Below are positions 42,780 to 51,144 of a stretch of 64,000 nt of DNA, piece after piece (position 1 is the stretch's first letter; the number at the start of each line of letters is the position of its first letter). The stretch is from UMGS902 sp045580835. GTDB lineage: Bacteria > Bacillota > Clostridia > Oscillospirales > CAG-272. Location of the stretch: positions 53,700 to 117,699 of the forward strand of contig JAZNOM010000048.1 of the NCBI GenBank assembly GCA_045580835.1, in the 5' to 3' direction. Position numbers and translations under genes: made by a program. The notes under the pieces are model-generated. The model was not told the DNA's origin. It made no database searches and saw only the letters and a program-made list of their open reading frames with translations.

Positions 42780-43181
42780 TTATCTCTTGGAGAACTGAGG
42801 TGCGCGACGAGCAGCTTTGAGACCGTACTTCTTTCTTTCCTTCATACGAGGGTCACGAGTGAGGAAGCCAGCCTTCTTGAGAGCAGCTCTGTAGTTTTCG
42901 TCAACAGTGAGAAGAGCGCGAGCGAGACCGTGGCGGATAGCACCTGCCTGACCGGACATACCGCCGCCCTTAACGTTAGCAACGATGTCAAACTTACCTT
43001 CAGTACCGGTTACACCGTAGGGCTGATTGATGATCAGCTTAAGGGTGTCGAGACCGAAGTAATCGTCGATGTCGCGGCCGTTAATGGTGATAGCGCCGCT
43101 ACCGGGATAAATGCGTACACGGGCAACGGACTTCTTTCTTCTGCCGGTGCCGTAGAAATACGGTTTTGCACTTGTATACAT
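42780..43181 (-). CDS. rpsI: 30S ribosomal protein S9
   Basis: 133 residues. FYGTGRRKKSVARVRIYPGS starts the domain, GGGMSGQAGAIRHGLARAL is the family signature, and the basic tail ending FSKR reaches the decoding centre P-site tRNA. It is 21 nt downstream of rplM in the conserved L13-S9 operon. Confidence 0.98.
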   Translation of the reverse strand: MYTSAKPYFYGTGRRKKSVARVRIYPGSGAITINGRDIDDYFGLDTLKLIINQPYGVTGTEGKFDIVANVKGGGMSGQAGAIRHGLARALLTVDENYRAALKKAGFLTRDPRMKERKKYGLKAARRAPQFSKR

Positions 43182-43202
43182 AGTTATTTATCCTCTCTTT
43201 CC

Positions 43203-43628
43203 TTAGTTAAGCTCGATCGGCTGCTGAGCCTGCTGATTGTGAGTAGCACCTGCATAAACCTTAAGACGGGTTGCAGAAGCTGCGCCGATAGAGTTGTGAG
43301 GAAGCATACCCTTAACTGCAAGTTCCATAGCAAACTCGGGCTTGGTATCCATAAGTGTGCGATACTTAACTTCCTTGAGGCCACCGATGTAGCCGGAGTG
43401 ATGACGGTAGTACTTCTGGTCAAGCTTCTTACCGGTGAGAACTGCCTTTGCTGCGTTGATGATGATTACAAACTCACCACAGTCAACGTGTGGAGTGAAC
43501 TCGGGTCTATGCTTGCCGCGAAGAATAGTAGCCGCTTTGGCAGCAGTCTTACCGAGAGGCTGACCTGCAGCATCGATAACGTACCACTTGCGTTCAACGG
43601 TTTCTTTTTTAGCCATAAAAGTAGACAT
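43203..43628 (-). CDS. rplM: 50S ribosomal protein L13
   Basis: 141 residues of uL13: KWYVIDAAGQPLGKTAAKAA, GEFVIIINAAKAVLTGKKLD and MLPHNSIGAASATRLKVYAG are typical. The ATG at 43628 is chosen because GGAGG lies 8 nt upstream; longer starts would run into the promoter. First gene of the operon with rpsI. The short leader between promoter and start may hold an L13-binding autoregulatory structure, as in other Bacillota, but I cannot draw a clear fold. Confidence 0.98.
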   Translation of the reverse strand: MSTFMAKKETVERKWYVIDAAGQPLGKTAAKAATILRGKHRPEFTPHVDCGEFVIIINAAKAVLTGKKLDQKYYRHHSGYIGGLKEVKYRTLMDTKPEFAMELAVKGMLPHNSIGAASATRLKVYAGATHNQQAQQPIELN

Positions 43629-43683
43629 TACAAAATCCTCCATTAAACAATAGAAAAAATAAACTTTTGGTCGAACATTTGAG

Positions 43684-43712
43684 ATTATAGCATAGAGGTG
43701 TATGTATGTCAA
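43684..43712 (-). promoter_or_regulatory. Consensus promoter of rplM-rpsI
   Basis: On the minus strand: TTGACA, 17 nt, TATAAT, a perfect sigma-A match, about 55 nt upstream of the rplM ATG. Confidence 0.85.
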
Positions 43713-43912
43713 GCGTTTTTTTGAAAAAAGTTCAAAATTTTAATTTACGATATTTAATGCTCCGTTTTTCTTCGTTTTTCTCTTGTTTTCTCGCCCATTC
43801 TCGACGCTGAAGAAAAATATTTTTTTAACTACATGTCCGTTTTTTGCGCTTTGGTTGTAGACAGGTTCATTTTTTTCATATAAATTACTATCAGTTTGAA
43901 AGGAAAAATGTC

Positions 43913-44602
43913 ATGTTTACTTCGCTATCCGTATTTGCAATCGGAATTTTTTACTTTATTCTAGGGCTTTCCTCGTCACAAAGCTTCCCTGCACCTCTCG
44001 GCGCAAAAACAGAGCGCGAGTTATTTGCAAAAATGAAAAACGGTGATGAAGCTGCGCGAACAAAGTTGATTGAACACAATCTGCGTCTTGTTGCGCACAT
44101 AGTGAGGAAGTATTATTTTACAAGCAAAAATCAGGATGACCTTATTTCAATCGGTAGCATCGGACTTGTAAAGGCAATTGACTCGTTTGACGCTTCAAAC
44201 GGTGCACGTTTTGCAACGTATGGGGCAAAATGTATACAAAATGAAATTCTGATGCATTTTCGCTCTCAAAAGAAACTGAATAACGAAGTTTCGATTAACG
44301 ACACCATTGATATTGACCGTGACGGCAATCCGCTTACATACGAGGATATAATCTGCATTGATGATACAATAGCAGAGGATATAGATCGCAAACTACATAC
44401 TCAAAAAGCATTGCGATTGATAAAAGAAATACTTACCGACCGTGAAAGAACTATTCTGATACTTCGCTACGGACTTAATAATAGGCCCGCTATGACTCAG
44501 CGTGATGTTGCCAAACTGCTTAAAATATCGCGCTCGTATGTATCGCGTATCGAAAAAGGGGCACTTGAAAAACTGCTCGAAAATTTTAAGAAGGGCGATT
44601 AA
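43913..44602 (+). CDS. sigK: RNA polymerase sporulation sigma factor SigK (pro-form)
   Basis: 229 residues of the sigma-E/K group, closest to SigK. It has a hydrophobic pro-sequence (about 1-22, VFAIGIFYFILGLSSS), then SFPAPLGAKTERELFAKMKN, region 2 (LIEHNLRLVAHIVRKYYFTS, DDLISIGSIGLVKAIDSFD) and region 4 ending SRSYVSRIEKGALEKLLENF. Sigma-K drives late mother-cell genes after proteolytic removal of the pro-sequence. The gene is continuous, with no skin-like insertion. The ATG at 43913 fits AAAGG upstream. Confidence 0.9.
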   Translation: MFTSLSVFAIGIFYFILGLSSSQSFPAPLGAKTERELFAKMKNGDEAARTKLIEHNLRLVAHIVRKYYFTSKNQDDLISIGSIGLVKAIDSFDASNGARFATYGAKCIQNEILMHFRSQKKLNNEVSINDTIDIDRDGNPLTYEDIICIDDTIAEDIDRKLHTQKALRLIKEILTDRERTILILRYGLNNRPAMTQRDVAKLLKISRSYVSRIEKGALEKLLENFKKGD

Positions 44603-44614
44603 ATCGCCCTTCTT
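44588..44614. terminator. Terminator between convergent sigK and nif3-like gene
   Basis: A 13-bp palindromic stem around 44600 (AAGAAGGGCGATT and its complement); the sigK stop codon lies at its centre. Confidence 0.75.
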
Positions 44615-45374
44615 AAATAGTAATAATATTATAAGAACAAAAATATCCGTTTTCAATGCCAAGGTTATCAAGAAGCGCAGAAAAATACTTGCAAGCAATA
44701 TCCTCGGTGTGAAAATGCCCTGCTTCAACAAGGCTGATTCCAATTTCAGCGGCTTCTGTCATATAACTGTGCGAAAGCTCACCCGAAAGCAGTACATCTG
44801 CTCCCTCATTTACGGCGGATTTTATAAAATCTTTGCCGGCACCGCCGACTATTGCAATAGTTTTTACGGTATCCTTCCCTTTTGCAAACGCAAGCGTGTC
44901 ACATCCAAGGCGTTCTTTTACGAGTTTACAAAAATCTTCCGTAGACATTTCACAAGCAAGCTCACCTATTCTGCCGGTGTCGCTTTCTCCATCGCTGAAA
45001 GCGCGAACGTTCTGAAGTTTAAACTTCTCCGCGAGCAAATCGTTCATACCGCCCGGCATTGTGTCAAAGCGTGTATGGAATGAAAAAACATTTATATTGT
45101 TTTTTATCGCATAAATCACCTTATTTGCGACATGATTTTCGGGTGTCACCGAGCCAAGATACTTAAATACCATTGGGTGGTGCGAGATAATAGTATCAAA
45201 CCCATTGTCTTTTGCATATTTTAAAGCATCTTCGGTTACATCAAGGGTGCAAAGCACCCTTTTGACTTCTGCATCCATATCAGAAGCGCACATCAGCCCG
45301 TCATTATCCCATTCGCATGCATACGATTTCGGGAACTTTTCTTCTAAAATTCTGTTAAGTTCAAAAAGCTTCAT
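44613..45374 (-). CDS. Nif3-like dinuclear metal centre protein
   Basis: 253 residues of the Nif3/YqfO (GTP cyclohydrolase I type 2-like) family: CEWDNDGLMCAS near 20, ISHHPMVFKYLGSVTP with the metal-binding His pair, NVFSFHTRFDTMPGG, and VEAGHFHTEDIACKY with the C-terminal metal ligands. The family forms hexamers with a two-metal site; the physiological substrate is not settled. The gene overlaps trmK by 4 nt, the usual pairing in Bacillota. Confidence 0.93.
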   Translation of the reverse strand: MKLFELNRILEEKFPKSYACEWDNDGLMCASDMDAEVKRVLCTLDVTEDALKYAKDNGFDTIISHHPMVFKYLGSVTPENHVANKVIYAIKNNINVFSFHTRFDTMPGGMNDLLAEKFKLQNVRAFSDGESDTGRIGELACEMSTEDFCKLVKERLGCDTLAFAKGKDTVKTIAIVGGAGKDFIKSAVNEGADVLLSGELSHSYMTEAAEIGISLVEAGHFHTEDIACKYFSALLDNLGIENGYFCSYNIITI

Positions 45375-46060
45375 ATCTCACCTTTTAAAATCTTATTATA
45401 TGCATCAAGCAGTACGCTTTCTTCGGTTGTATCATGACCTGCTTCGCTCTTGTTGTTAATCCATTTTTCCATATTGGATTTACGGTGCTTTACATATTCG
45501 ATAAAGGCATCACTTCTTTTTGCTATGCAAAGTTTTCCAAGCTCTGCTTCGGCGGCATTAAGAAAGTATGTTTTGCCGGTATAATCCGCAACAATACATT
45601 GATACATTTTGCCGTCGGAAAGTATAACATCTTCATCTGTTGGCTCAAAGCCGTTTTTTGCAAGAAAAATGCGCACTGACGTAAAGTCGGTCATTGGTTG
45701 CAGCAACAGCCTAATACCGCATTGTTTTAAAAACGGCGCTCCACTGATTATATTAATGATGGTTTCTCCGCCCATTCCGCAAATGGCAATATCTGCAGGC
45801 GGCTCAATATCAAGATGCGCGATTCCGTCGCCTATAAACGTCTTTATTTCATCGGTAAGCCCGTTTATAGCAATAAATGTACGCGCGCGAGCGATTGGTC
45901 CTTCTCCTATATCTGATGCGATTGCATTCTTGATTTTACCGCTTTTTACAAGGTAAACAGGCAGTTTTGCATGGTCGGTACCGATATCAGCAAACAAAAC
46001 ATCATTTCGGACACGCTCGGCAAACCACGCAAGTCGTGTGCTAATAGAAAAATCAGTCAT
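45371..46060 (-). CDS. trmK: tRNA (adenine22-N1)-methyltransferase TrmK
   Basis: 229 residues of the TrmK (YqfN) family. The SAM-binding motif FADIGTDHAKLPVYL is at about 27, followed by AIASDIGEGPIARARTF and DIAICGMGGETIINIISGA. It methylates N1 of adenine 22 in tRNA. The ATG at 46060 follows GAGGGACAT. It is coupled to the nif3-like gene by a 4-nt overlap. Confidence 0.93.
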   Translation of the reverse strand: MTDFSISTRLAWFAERVRNDVLFADIGTDHAKLPVYLVKSGKIKNAIASDIGEGPIARARTFIAINGLTDEIKTFIGDGIAHLDIEPPADIAICGMGGETIINIISGAPFLKQCGIRLLLQPMTDFTSVRIFLAKNGFEPTDEDVILSDGKMYQCIVADYTGKTYFLNAAEAELGKLCIAKRSDAFIEYVKHRKSNMEKWINNKSEAGHDTTEESVLLDAYNKILKGEI

Positions 46061-46077
46061 ATGTCCCTCATACAAAG

Positions 46078-46102
46078 GAAGCCTTTCCGTTTCGGAAAGG
46101 CT
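46078..46102 (-). terminator. Hairpin between the DUF1858 gene and trmK
   Basis: A 9-bp perfect stem (46081-46089 with 46093-46101). The minus-strand tail is TTCCTTTG, so it is a weak terminator. Confidence 0.5.
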
Positions 46103-46109
46103 TTAGTCC

Positions 46110-46310
46110 TTATTTTGCAGCCAAAAACTCGTTGATTTTCTTTACGAGTGCATCAGCATCAGTGCCGTGTACCTTGCAAGCATCTTCAATAGATTCGCCG
46201 CGAGAGTGAGGGCAACCGAGACAATGCATGCCGATTTCCATAAAGAACTGTGCGGTATTTACATCATGATCAAGAACGTCGCCGATGAGTGAATCCTTTG
46301 TTACTACCAT
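46110..46310 (-). CDS. DUF1858 small protein
   Basis: 66 residues matching DUF1858: KDSLIGDVLDHDVNTAQFFM, then EIGMHCLGCPHSRGESIEDA with a conserved C-x2-C pair, and ADALVKKINEFLAAK. Such proteins, often linked to hybrid-cluster or redox enzymes, may carry or sense metal or sulfur. It is 50 nt upstream of trmK with a hairpin between, so it is probably separate. Confidence 0.88.
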   Translation of the reverse strand: MVVTKDSLIGDVLDHDVNTAQFFMEIGMHCLGCPHSRGESIEDACKVHGTDADALVKKINEFLAAK

Positions 46311-46383
46311 TTTAAAAATTCCATCCTTTTTATTATTGTGTAATTATTATATATCCCTATTTTTAAAAAGTCAAGATAAACTA

Positions 46384-46413
46384 TTGCAAAAGCTGTTTAA
46401 AATATGATATAAT
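46384..46413 (+). promoter_or_regulatory. Promoter of prfB
   Basis: TTGCAA, 18 nt, TATAAT; 36 nt to the GTG start. Confidence 0.7.
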
Positions 46414-46448
46414 CATTCAGTTAATGAATTTTTTCGGAGGTACTACCG

Positions 46449-47555
46449 GTGATAGTAGCACTTGAAGAGGCAAAATACAGTTTACTTGAACAGCGCGGAA
46501 AAGTTAAAGAGCTTGGAAGCGCTCTTCGTATTGACGAAATTCGCGAAGAAGCGGCTGAACTTGAAAAGCAAACCTACGCAGAAGATTTTTGGAATGACCA
46601 GGAAAACTCCAGCAAAATTCTTCAACAGGTTAAGCAGCTTAAAGATAAGATTGAAGCTTATGACAAACTTGCTCAAAAACTTGAAGATGCGATTACCCTT
46701 GCAGAAATGGCAATTGAAGAAAACGATGAGTCATGTGTTGAAGAAGTACAGGGCGAGCTTGAAGATATTGTTAAAAATGAGGAGCGCATGCGCCTGGAGC
46801 TTTTGCTTTCAGGAGAATATGACTCTTACAATGCAATTCTCTCATTCCATCCCGGCGCAGGCGGCACCGAGGCACAGGACTGGGCGCTTATGCTTTACAG
46901 AATGTATACCCGTTGGGGTGAAAAGCATGGGTACGATGTAAAGCTTATTGACTGGCTTGACGGCGAAGAAGCCGGCATCAAGAGTGCGACAATTATGATT
47001 TCCGGTACAAACGCTTACGGTTATCTCAAGAGCGAAAACGGCGTTCACCGCCTTGTGCGCGTTTCCCCGTTTGACTCTTCGGGACGTAGACATACTTCAT
47101 TTGCATCTGTAGAAGTTATGCCCGAGTTCAAGGATGACGGTAAGATTGAAATCCGCGATGAAGATATTGAAGTTACTGCTCACCGTTCAAGCGGCGCAGG
47201 CGGTCAGCATGTCAACAAAACCGACTCCGCTATCCGTATTCTCCACAAGCCTACCGGTATCGTTGTAGGATGCCAGACCGAGCGAAGCCAGCTTCAGAAC
47301 AAGGAAACCGCAATGAAAATGCTTATTTCCAAGCTTATGGAGATTAAGGCTCGTGAAAAGCTAGAGCGCATTGAGGACATTCAGGGTAACAAAACCAATA
47401 TCGAATGGGGATCACAGATTCGTTCATATGTATTTATGCCCTACACACTTGCAAAAGATACCCGAACCGGCTATGAAGACGGCAATATCGGTGCGGTAAT
47501 GGACGGCGAAATCGACGGCTTTATTAATGCTTATCTCAAAATGAATGCTAAATAA
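46449..47555 (+). CDS. prfB: Peptide chain release factor 2
   Basis: 368 residues of RF2, which ends translation at UGA and UAA. The stop-reading tripeptide SPF is at 206-208 (RVSPFDSSGRRHTSF) and the catalytic GGQ at 251-253 (SSGAGGQHVNKTDSAI). The start is GTG at 46449 with CGGAGG upstream. The frame is continuous, so the programmed +1 frameshift used for autoregulation in many bacteria is absent. Confidence 0.97.
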   Translation: MIVALEEAKYSLLEQRGKVKELGSALRIDEIREEAAELEKQTYAEDFWNDQENSSKILQQVKQLKDKIEAYDKLAQKLEDAITLAEMAIEENDESCVEEVQGELEDIVKNEERMRLELLLSGEYDSYNAILSFHPGAGGTEAQDWALMLYRMYTRWGEKHGYDVKLIDWLDGEEAGIKSATIMISGTNAYGYLKSENGVHRLVRVSPFDSSGRRHTSFASVEVMPEFKDDGKIEIRDEDIEVTAHRSSGAGGQHVNKTDSAIRILHKPTGIVVGCQTERSQLQNKETAMKMLISKLMEIKAREKLERIEDIQGNKTNIEWGSQIRSYVFMPYTLAKDTRTGYEDGNIGAVMDGEIDGFINAYLKMNAK

Positions 47556-47588
47556 AAATAGCGGAGCAAATTGCTCCGCTATTTTTTC
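47556..47588 (+). terminator. Terminator of prfB
   Basis: A 12-bp stem (47556-47567 with 47573-47584) followed by a T-run. Confidence 0.8.
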
Positions 47589-47597
47589 AAAAAGCAC

Positions 47598-47626
47598 TTG
47601 ACAAATCAACCTCGTTATGCTATACT
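47598..47626 (+). promoter_or_regulatory. Promoter of ylxM-ffh
   Basis: TTGACA, 17 nt, TATACT, 43 nt before the ylxM ATG. Confidence 0.8.
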
Positions 47627-47669
47627 CTCTAAAGTGTTTTGCTTTACACCTAGAAAAGAGGCGATAGAA

Positions 47670-48047
47670 ATGTTTGAAAAGAATATGAACATTTCCTTTT
47701 TGCTTGACTTTTATGGCGATGTTTTAAGCGAAAAGCAACGTGAGATTCTTGATTTGTACTATAATGAAGACCTCTCACTTGCCGAAATCGCCGAAAGCAA
47801 CGGGCTTACACGCCAAGGTGTACGCCATGTCATCAAAAAAGCCGAGGATGAGCTTCTCTTTCTCGAAACCAAGCTTGGTCTTGCAAATCACTTTGTAACG
47901 CTTGAGAGTGTATATAATTCTATTGCAGACAATCTTTTGGCGGTAAGCGCAATGATTGAAAAAGACGCACCAAAAGATGAAATTACCGAACTTCTCAGTG
48001 CGGAAATAGAAAAAATACGCACCATAGAGTTTATTGGAGAAAAATAA
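47670..48047 (+). CDS. ylxM: YlxM-family SRP operon HTH protein
   Basis: 125 residues: ISFLLDFYGDVLSEKQREIL, then YYNEDLSLAEIAESNGLTRQ and GVRHVIKKAEDELLFLETKL, a sigma-4-like HTH followed by a helix. YlxM lies directly before ffh in most Bacillota and is linked to the signal recognition particle. The ATG at 47670 follows AAAGAGGCG. Its TAA shares a base with the ffh ATG. Confidence 0.92.
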   Translation: MFEKNMNISFLLDFYGDVLSEKQREILDLYYNEDLSLAEIAESNGLTRQGVRHVIKKAEDELLFLETKLGLANHFVTLESVYNSIADNLLAVSAMIEKDAPKDEITELLSAEIEKIRTIEFIGEK

Positions 48048-49387
48048 TGTTTCAAAGTTTAAGTGAAAAACTTTCAAACGCCTTTAAACGCTTTAAAAAT
48101 AAAGGTAAGCTTACCGAAGCGGATATCAAGGAAGGTATGCGTGAGGTCAAGATTGCATTACTTGAAGCCGACGTTAACTTTAAAGTTGTAAAAGACTTTG
48201 TAAAGACGGTTACCGAACGCGCAGTCGGCGCAGAGGTGCTTGAAAGTCTGCTCCCTGCACAGCAGGTTATAAAAATCGTGCACGAAGAGCTTATAGCCCT
48301 TATGGGCTCTGAAAATTCAAAGCTTGAAATTGCTTCCGCCCCCCCTACCGTCATTATGATGGTTGGCCTTCAGGGTGCGGGTAAAACAACTCACAGCGGT
48401 AAGCTTGCTTCGTATTACAAAAAGAAAAGCAAGAATCCGTTGCTTGTAGCTTGCGACGTTTACCGTCCTGCTGCTATCAAACAACTTGAGGTTGTCGGTG
48501 AGCAGCTTGGAATTCCCGTATTCAGCATGGGAACAAATATTTCCCCTGTTGAAATCGCAAAGGCTGGCGTTGCCCATGCAAAGAAAAACGGTCACGATAT
48601 GGTATTTATTGATACCGCAGGCCGTCTTCACATAGATGAAGAACTTATGAACGAGCTTCGCAACATCAAAGAAGCGGTTTCGCCTACCGAAATTCTGCTT
48701 GTAGCCGATGCAATGCTCGGTCAGGATGCCGTTAACGTTGCAGAGCATTTTAACGAGCTTCTCGACATTACCGGCGTTGTGCTTACAAAAATGGACGGCG
48801 ATACCCGAGGCGGTGCTGCCCTTTCGATAAGACATATTACCGGTAAGCCTATTAAATTTATCGGTGTGGGAGAAAAACTTGACACTATTGAGCCTTTCCA
48901 CCCCGACAGACTTGCTTCGCGTATCCTCGGTATGGGTGACGTACTTACTCTTATCGAAAAAGCCGAGCAAGCCTACGATGAAAAGAAGGCTGCTGAACTT
49001 GAAAAGAAGTTCCGCGAGTCTACTTTCACTCTTGACGATTATCTCGAACAGATGGCGCAGCTCAAAAACATGGGCTCGCTTGAGCAAATGCTTTCTATGA
49101 TGCCGGGGGTAAAGCCCGGCGCGCTCAAGGATGCAAAAATCGACGAGAAGGCACTTGCGCATATGGAAGCTATCATTCTTTCAATGACCAAGAAAGAACG
49201 CACAAAGCCTGAAATTCTTGACTTCTCGCGCAAAAAGCGTATTGCAGCCGGCAGCGGCACCTCTGTTGAAGAGATAAACAAGATTTTAAAGCAGTTTGAC
49301 CAGATGAAAAAACTGATGAAGCAGTTCACCGGCAATCAAAAGCAGATGAGCCGCATGTTTGGTAAAAAGATGAAAATGCCGTTTTAA
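48047..49387 (+). CDS. ffh: Signal recognition particle protein Ffh
   Basis: 446 residues of SRP54. An N-terminal helical bundle (1-85) is followed by the GTPase with G1 GLQGAGKTTHSGKL at 107-120, FIDTAGRLHIDEEL (G3), VLTKMDGDTRGGAALSIRHI (G4) and a Met-rich M domain after ~320 (MGSLEQMLSMMPGVKPG, ending MKKLMKQFTGNQKQMSRMFG). It brings signal-peptide-bearing ribosomes to FtsY. It starts at the last base of ylxM. Confidence 0.98.
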   Translation: MFQSLSEKLSNAFKRFKNKGKLTEADIKEGMREVKIALLEADVNFKVVKDFVKTVTERAVGAEVLESLLPAQQVIKIVHEELIALMGSENSKLEIASAPPTVIMMVGLQGAGKTTHSGKLASYYKKKSKNPLLVACDVYRPAAIKQLEVVGEQLGIPVFSMGTNISPVEIAKAGVAHAKKNGHDMVFIDTAGRLHIDEELMNELRNIKEAVSPTEILLVADAMLGQDAVNVAEHFNELLDITGVVLTKMDGDTRGGAALSIRHITGKPIKFIGVGEKLDTIEPFHPDRLASRILGMGDVLTLIEKAEQAYDEKKAAELEKKFRESTFTLDDYLEQMAQLKNMGSLEQMLSMMPGVKPGALKDAKIDEKALAHMEAIILSMTKKERTKPEILDFSRKKRIAAGSGTSVEEINKILKQFDQMKKLMKQFTGNQKQMSRMFGKKMKMPF

Positions 49388-49436
49388 CGGATTTTTATAA
49401 AAACAATTTTATTTATATATTTTGGAGGACAAATCA

Positions 49437-49682
49437 ATGGCAGTTAAAATCAGACTTAGAAGAATGGGCGCAAAGAAGGCTCCCTTCTACCGTGTAATCG
49501 TTGCAGACTCTCGCGATCCCAGAGACGGCAAGTTCGTTGAAGAAATCGGTTACTATAACCCCCTCACCGAGCCCGCTGAAATCAAGATCGACGCTGAAAA
49601 GGCTGACAAGTGGCTTAAGAGTGGCGCACAGCCTACCGACACCGTTAAAGCGCTTCTTAAGAAGAGCGGTATCGTAAAATAA
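49437..49682 (+). CDS. rpsP: 30S ribosomal protein S16
   Basis: 81 residues: AVKIRLRRMGAKKAPFYRVI, ADSRDPRDGKFVEEIGYYNP and a C-terminal helix. The ATG at 49437 follows GGAGGACAAATCA; the earlier in-frame GTG/TTG-type start is rejected. It lies between ffh and khpA as in other Bacillota. The usual rimM and trmD do not follow in this window. Confidence 0.98.
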   Translation: MAVKIRLRRMGAKKAPFYRVIVADSRDPRDGKFVEEIGYYNPLTEPAEIKIDAEKADKWLKSGAQPTDTVKALLKKSGIVK

Positions 49683-49698
49683 TTTCGGTGGCCTCTGA

Positions 49699-49938
49699 AT
49701 GATTTTATTGAAAGATGTGTTGACCGACATGGCAAAGGCTATCGTGGAAACTCCTGATAGCGTATCGGTTACGGAAACCGAGTCGGAAGACGGCGAAGTT
49801 CTTCTCACTTTGAGCGTTGCTCCCGACGACATGGGTAAGGTCATCGGCAGACATGGCAGAATCGCTAAAGCGCTTCGCACCGTTATGAAGGCTGCCGCTA
49901 CCGCTGTGGATAAAAAGGTTACCGTTGAAATTAAGTAA
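49699..49938 (+). CDS. khpA: KH-domain RNA-binding protein KhpA
   Basis: 79 residues of the YlqC/KhpA family: DMAKAIVETPDSVSVTETES, then DDMGKVIGRHGRIAKALRTV with the GRHG loop of the KH fold. KhpA works with KhpB in RNA binding that affects cell division and sRNA/mRNA stability. It is 16 nt after rpsP. Confidence 0.93.
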   Translation: MILLKDVLTDMAKAIVETPDSVSVTETESEDGEVLLTLSVAPDDMGKVIGRHGRIAKALRTVMKAAATAVDKKVTVEIK

Positions 49939-49944
49939 TTTGAC

Positions 49945-49975
49945 AAAAGAGCCCGTTGGGGCTCTTTTGTTTTTA
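49945..49975 (+). terminator. Terminator of the ffh-rpsP-khpA unit
   Basis: A 10-bp perfect stem (49945-49954 with 49959-49968) and a TGTTTTT tail. Confidence 0.85.
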
Positions 49976-50098
49976 TAATTTTAAAAAATTAACTTTTGTA
50001 TATAAAATTGCAATTCATAAACGTTCGCTGCTTTGCGCAAATTAATCACGAGCGAAATCGGAATATAAATCGTTCCGACGCCGCGAAAGGAATTAGTT

Positions 50099-51112
50099 AT
50101 GAACAAATGTAAAAAAAGACTAGGATTATTTTGTTTGATAATTTCTTTGCTGCTTATTGTGACAATCTCGGCAACAGCCGAAGAGGTTTATGTAGGCGGC
50201 ATGCCGTTTGGAGTTCGCTTTGAGGCGGGAGAAGTGACGGTTATTAAAACCAATCCGTTTGTGTCAGGCGGAAAAACAGTTTGCCCTGCGGAAGAGGCAG
50301 GACTTGCGGTAAACGATGTAATTAAAACTATTAACGGTATCGAGATTTTGTCTTCATATGATGTTGTCAGCACTGTGCAATCTTCCAAGGCGGACGCACT
50401 GAATTTGGTGGTAGAACGCGGCGGGAAAGAAATAAAAGTTGCATTACTTCCAAAAATCAGTGACCTAACCGGAGAAAAACAGCTTGGTGTAATGCTTAAA
50501 GATTCGTCTGCCGGTATAGGCACAGTTACTTTTATAAAGGATGATACGCTTACCTTTGCAGGACTTGGTCACGGTATATGCGATGCGCAAAGCGGAGAGA
50601 TTTTAAAAATCAAAAACGGGTATATCAGCGATGTGACAATCAGCAGTATAAACATGGGAAAATGCGGTGCTCCGGGCGAACTGCGCGGCATAATTGAAAC
50701 AGAAAAATGCGGCAAATTGCTTTCAAATACAGAAGTTGGTGTTTACGGAGTATTTACCGAAAAATCGGAATTGCTGAACACAAAAACAGAAGTTGCAACA
50801 CCTGAAGAAGTAAAAACGGGAGAAGCAACAATTCTATGCACTCTGGACGATAATGAGCGCCGCGAATATGGCATTGAAATAGTAGAAATTCACAAAGGAG
50901 CAGCCGCAAAAACCAAAAACTATGTTGTAAAGGTTACGGATGAAGAATTACTGTCAAAAACCGGTGGCATAGTGCAAGGCATGAGCGGCAGTCCTATTAT
51001 GCAAAACGGAAAAATAGTCGGTGCCATTACCCATGTTATGATAAATGACCCTACTACCGGATATGGCATATATATTGGTAATATGCTCGAAGAAATGGAA
51101 AGAATAGCTTAA
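50099..51112 (+). CDS. spoIVB: SpoIVB peptidase
   Basis: 337 residues of the S55 serine peptidase that, sent from the forespore, starts sigma-K activation. It has a membrane-anchored signal (about 8-28), a PDZ domain (about 40-120, with AEEAGLAVNDVIKTINGIEI) and the peptidase part with His158 in GLGHGICD and Ser296 in QGMSGSPI. AAAGGAATTAG precedes the ATG. It is convergent with sigG, whose product normally transcribes it. Confidence 0.95.
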   Translation: MNKCKKRLGLFCLIISLLLIVTISATAEEVYVGGMPFGVRFEAGEVTVIKTNPFVSGGKTVCPAEEAGLAVNDVIKTINGIEILSSYDVVSTVQSSKADALNLVVERGGKEIKVALLPKISDLTGEKQLGVMLKDSSAGIGTVTFIKDDTLTFAGLGHGICDAQSGEILKIKNGYISDVTISSINMGKCGAPGELRGIIETEKCGKLLSNTEVGVYGVFTEKSELLNTKTEVATPEEVKTGEATILCTLDDNERREYGIEIVEIHKGAAAKTKNYVVKVTDEELLSKTGGIVQGMSGSPIMQNGKIVGAITHVMINDPTTGYGIYIGNMLEEMERIA

Positions 51113-51144
51113 TTAAAATGGGTTCTTAAGAACCCATTTTAATT
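51111..51144. terminator. Perfect palindromic bidirectional terminator
   Basis: Two 17-base arms (51111-51127, 51128-51144) with no spacer, A-rich and T-rich at the ends. It lies between convergent spoIVB and sigG and overlaps both 3' ends. Confidence 0.8.

Noticed and set aside
42756..43646. + strand open frame of 296 codons over rpsI/rplM
   Set aside because: Antisense shadow of two ribosomal protein genes with certain identity.
43629..43683. Riboswitch or L13 leader structure before rplM
   Set aside because: The leader is about 55 nt and A/T-rich; I could not find convincing stems, so no RNA element is claimed.
43913..44602. skin-type interruption of sigK
   Set aside because: The coding frame is continuous from pro-sequence to region 4.
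48317..49162. - strand open frame of 281 codons in ffh
   Set aside because: Shadow of ffh; low-complexity basic translation without a start site.
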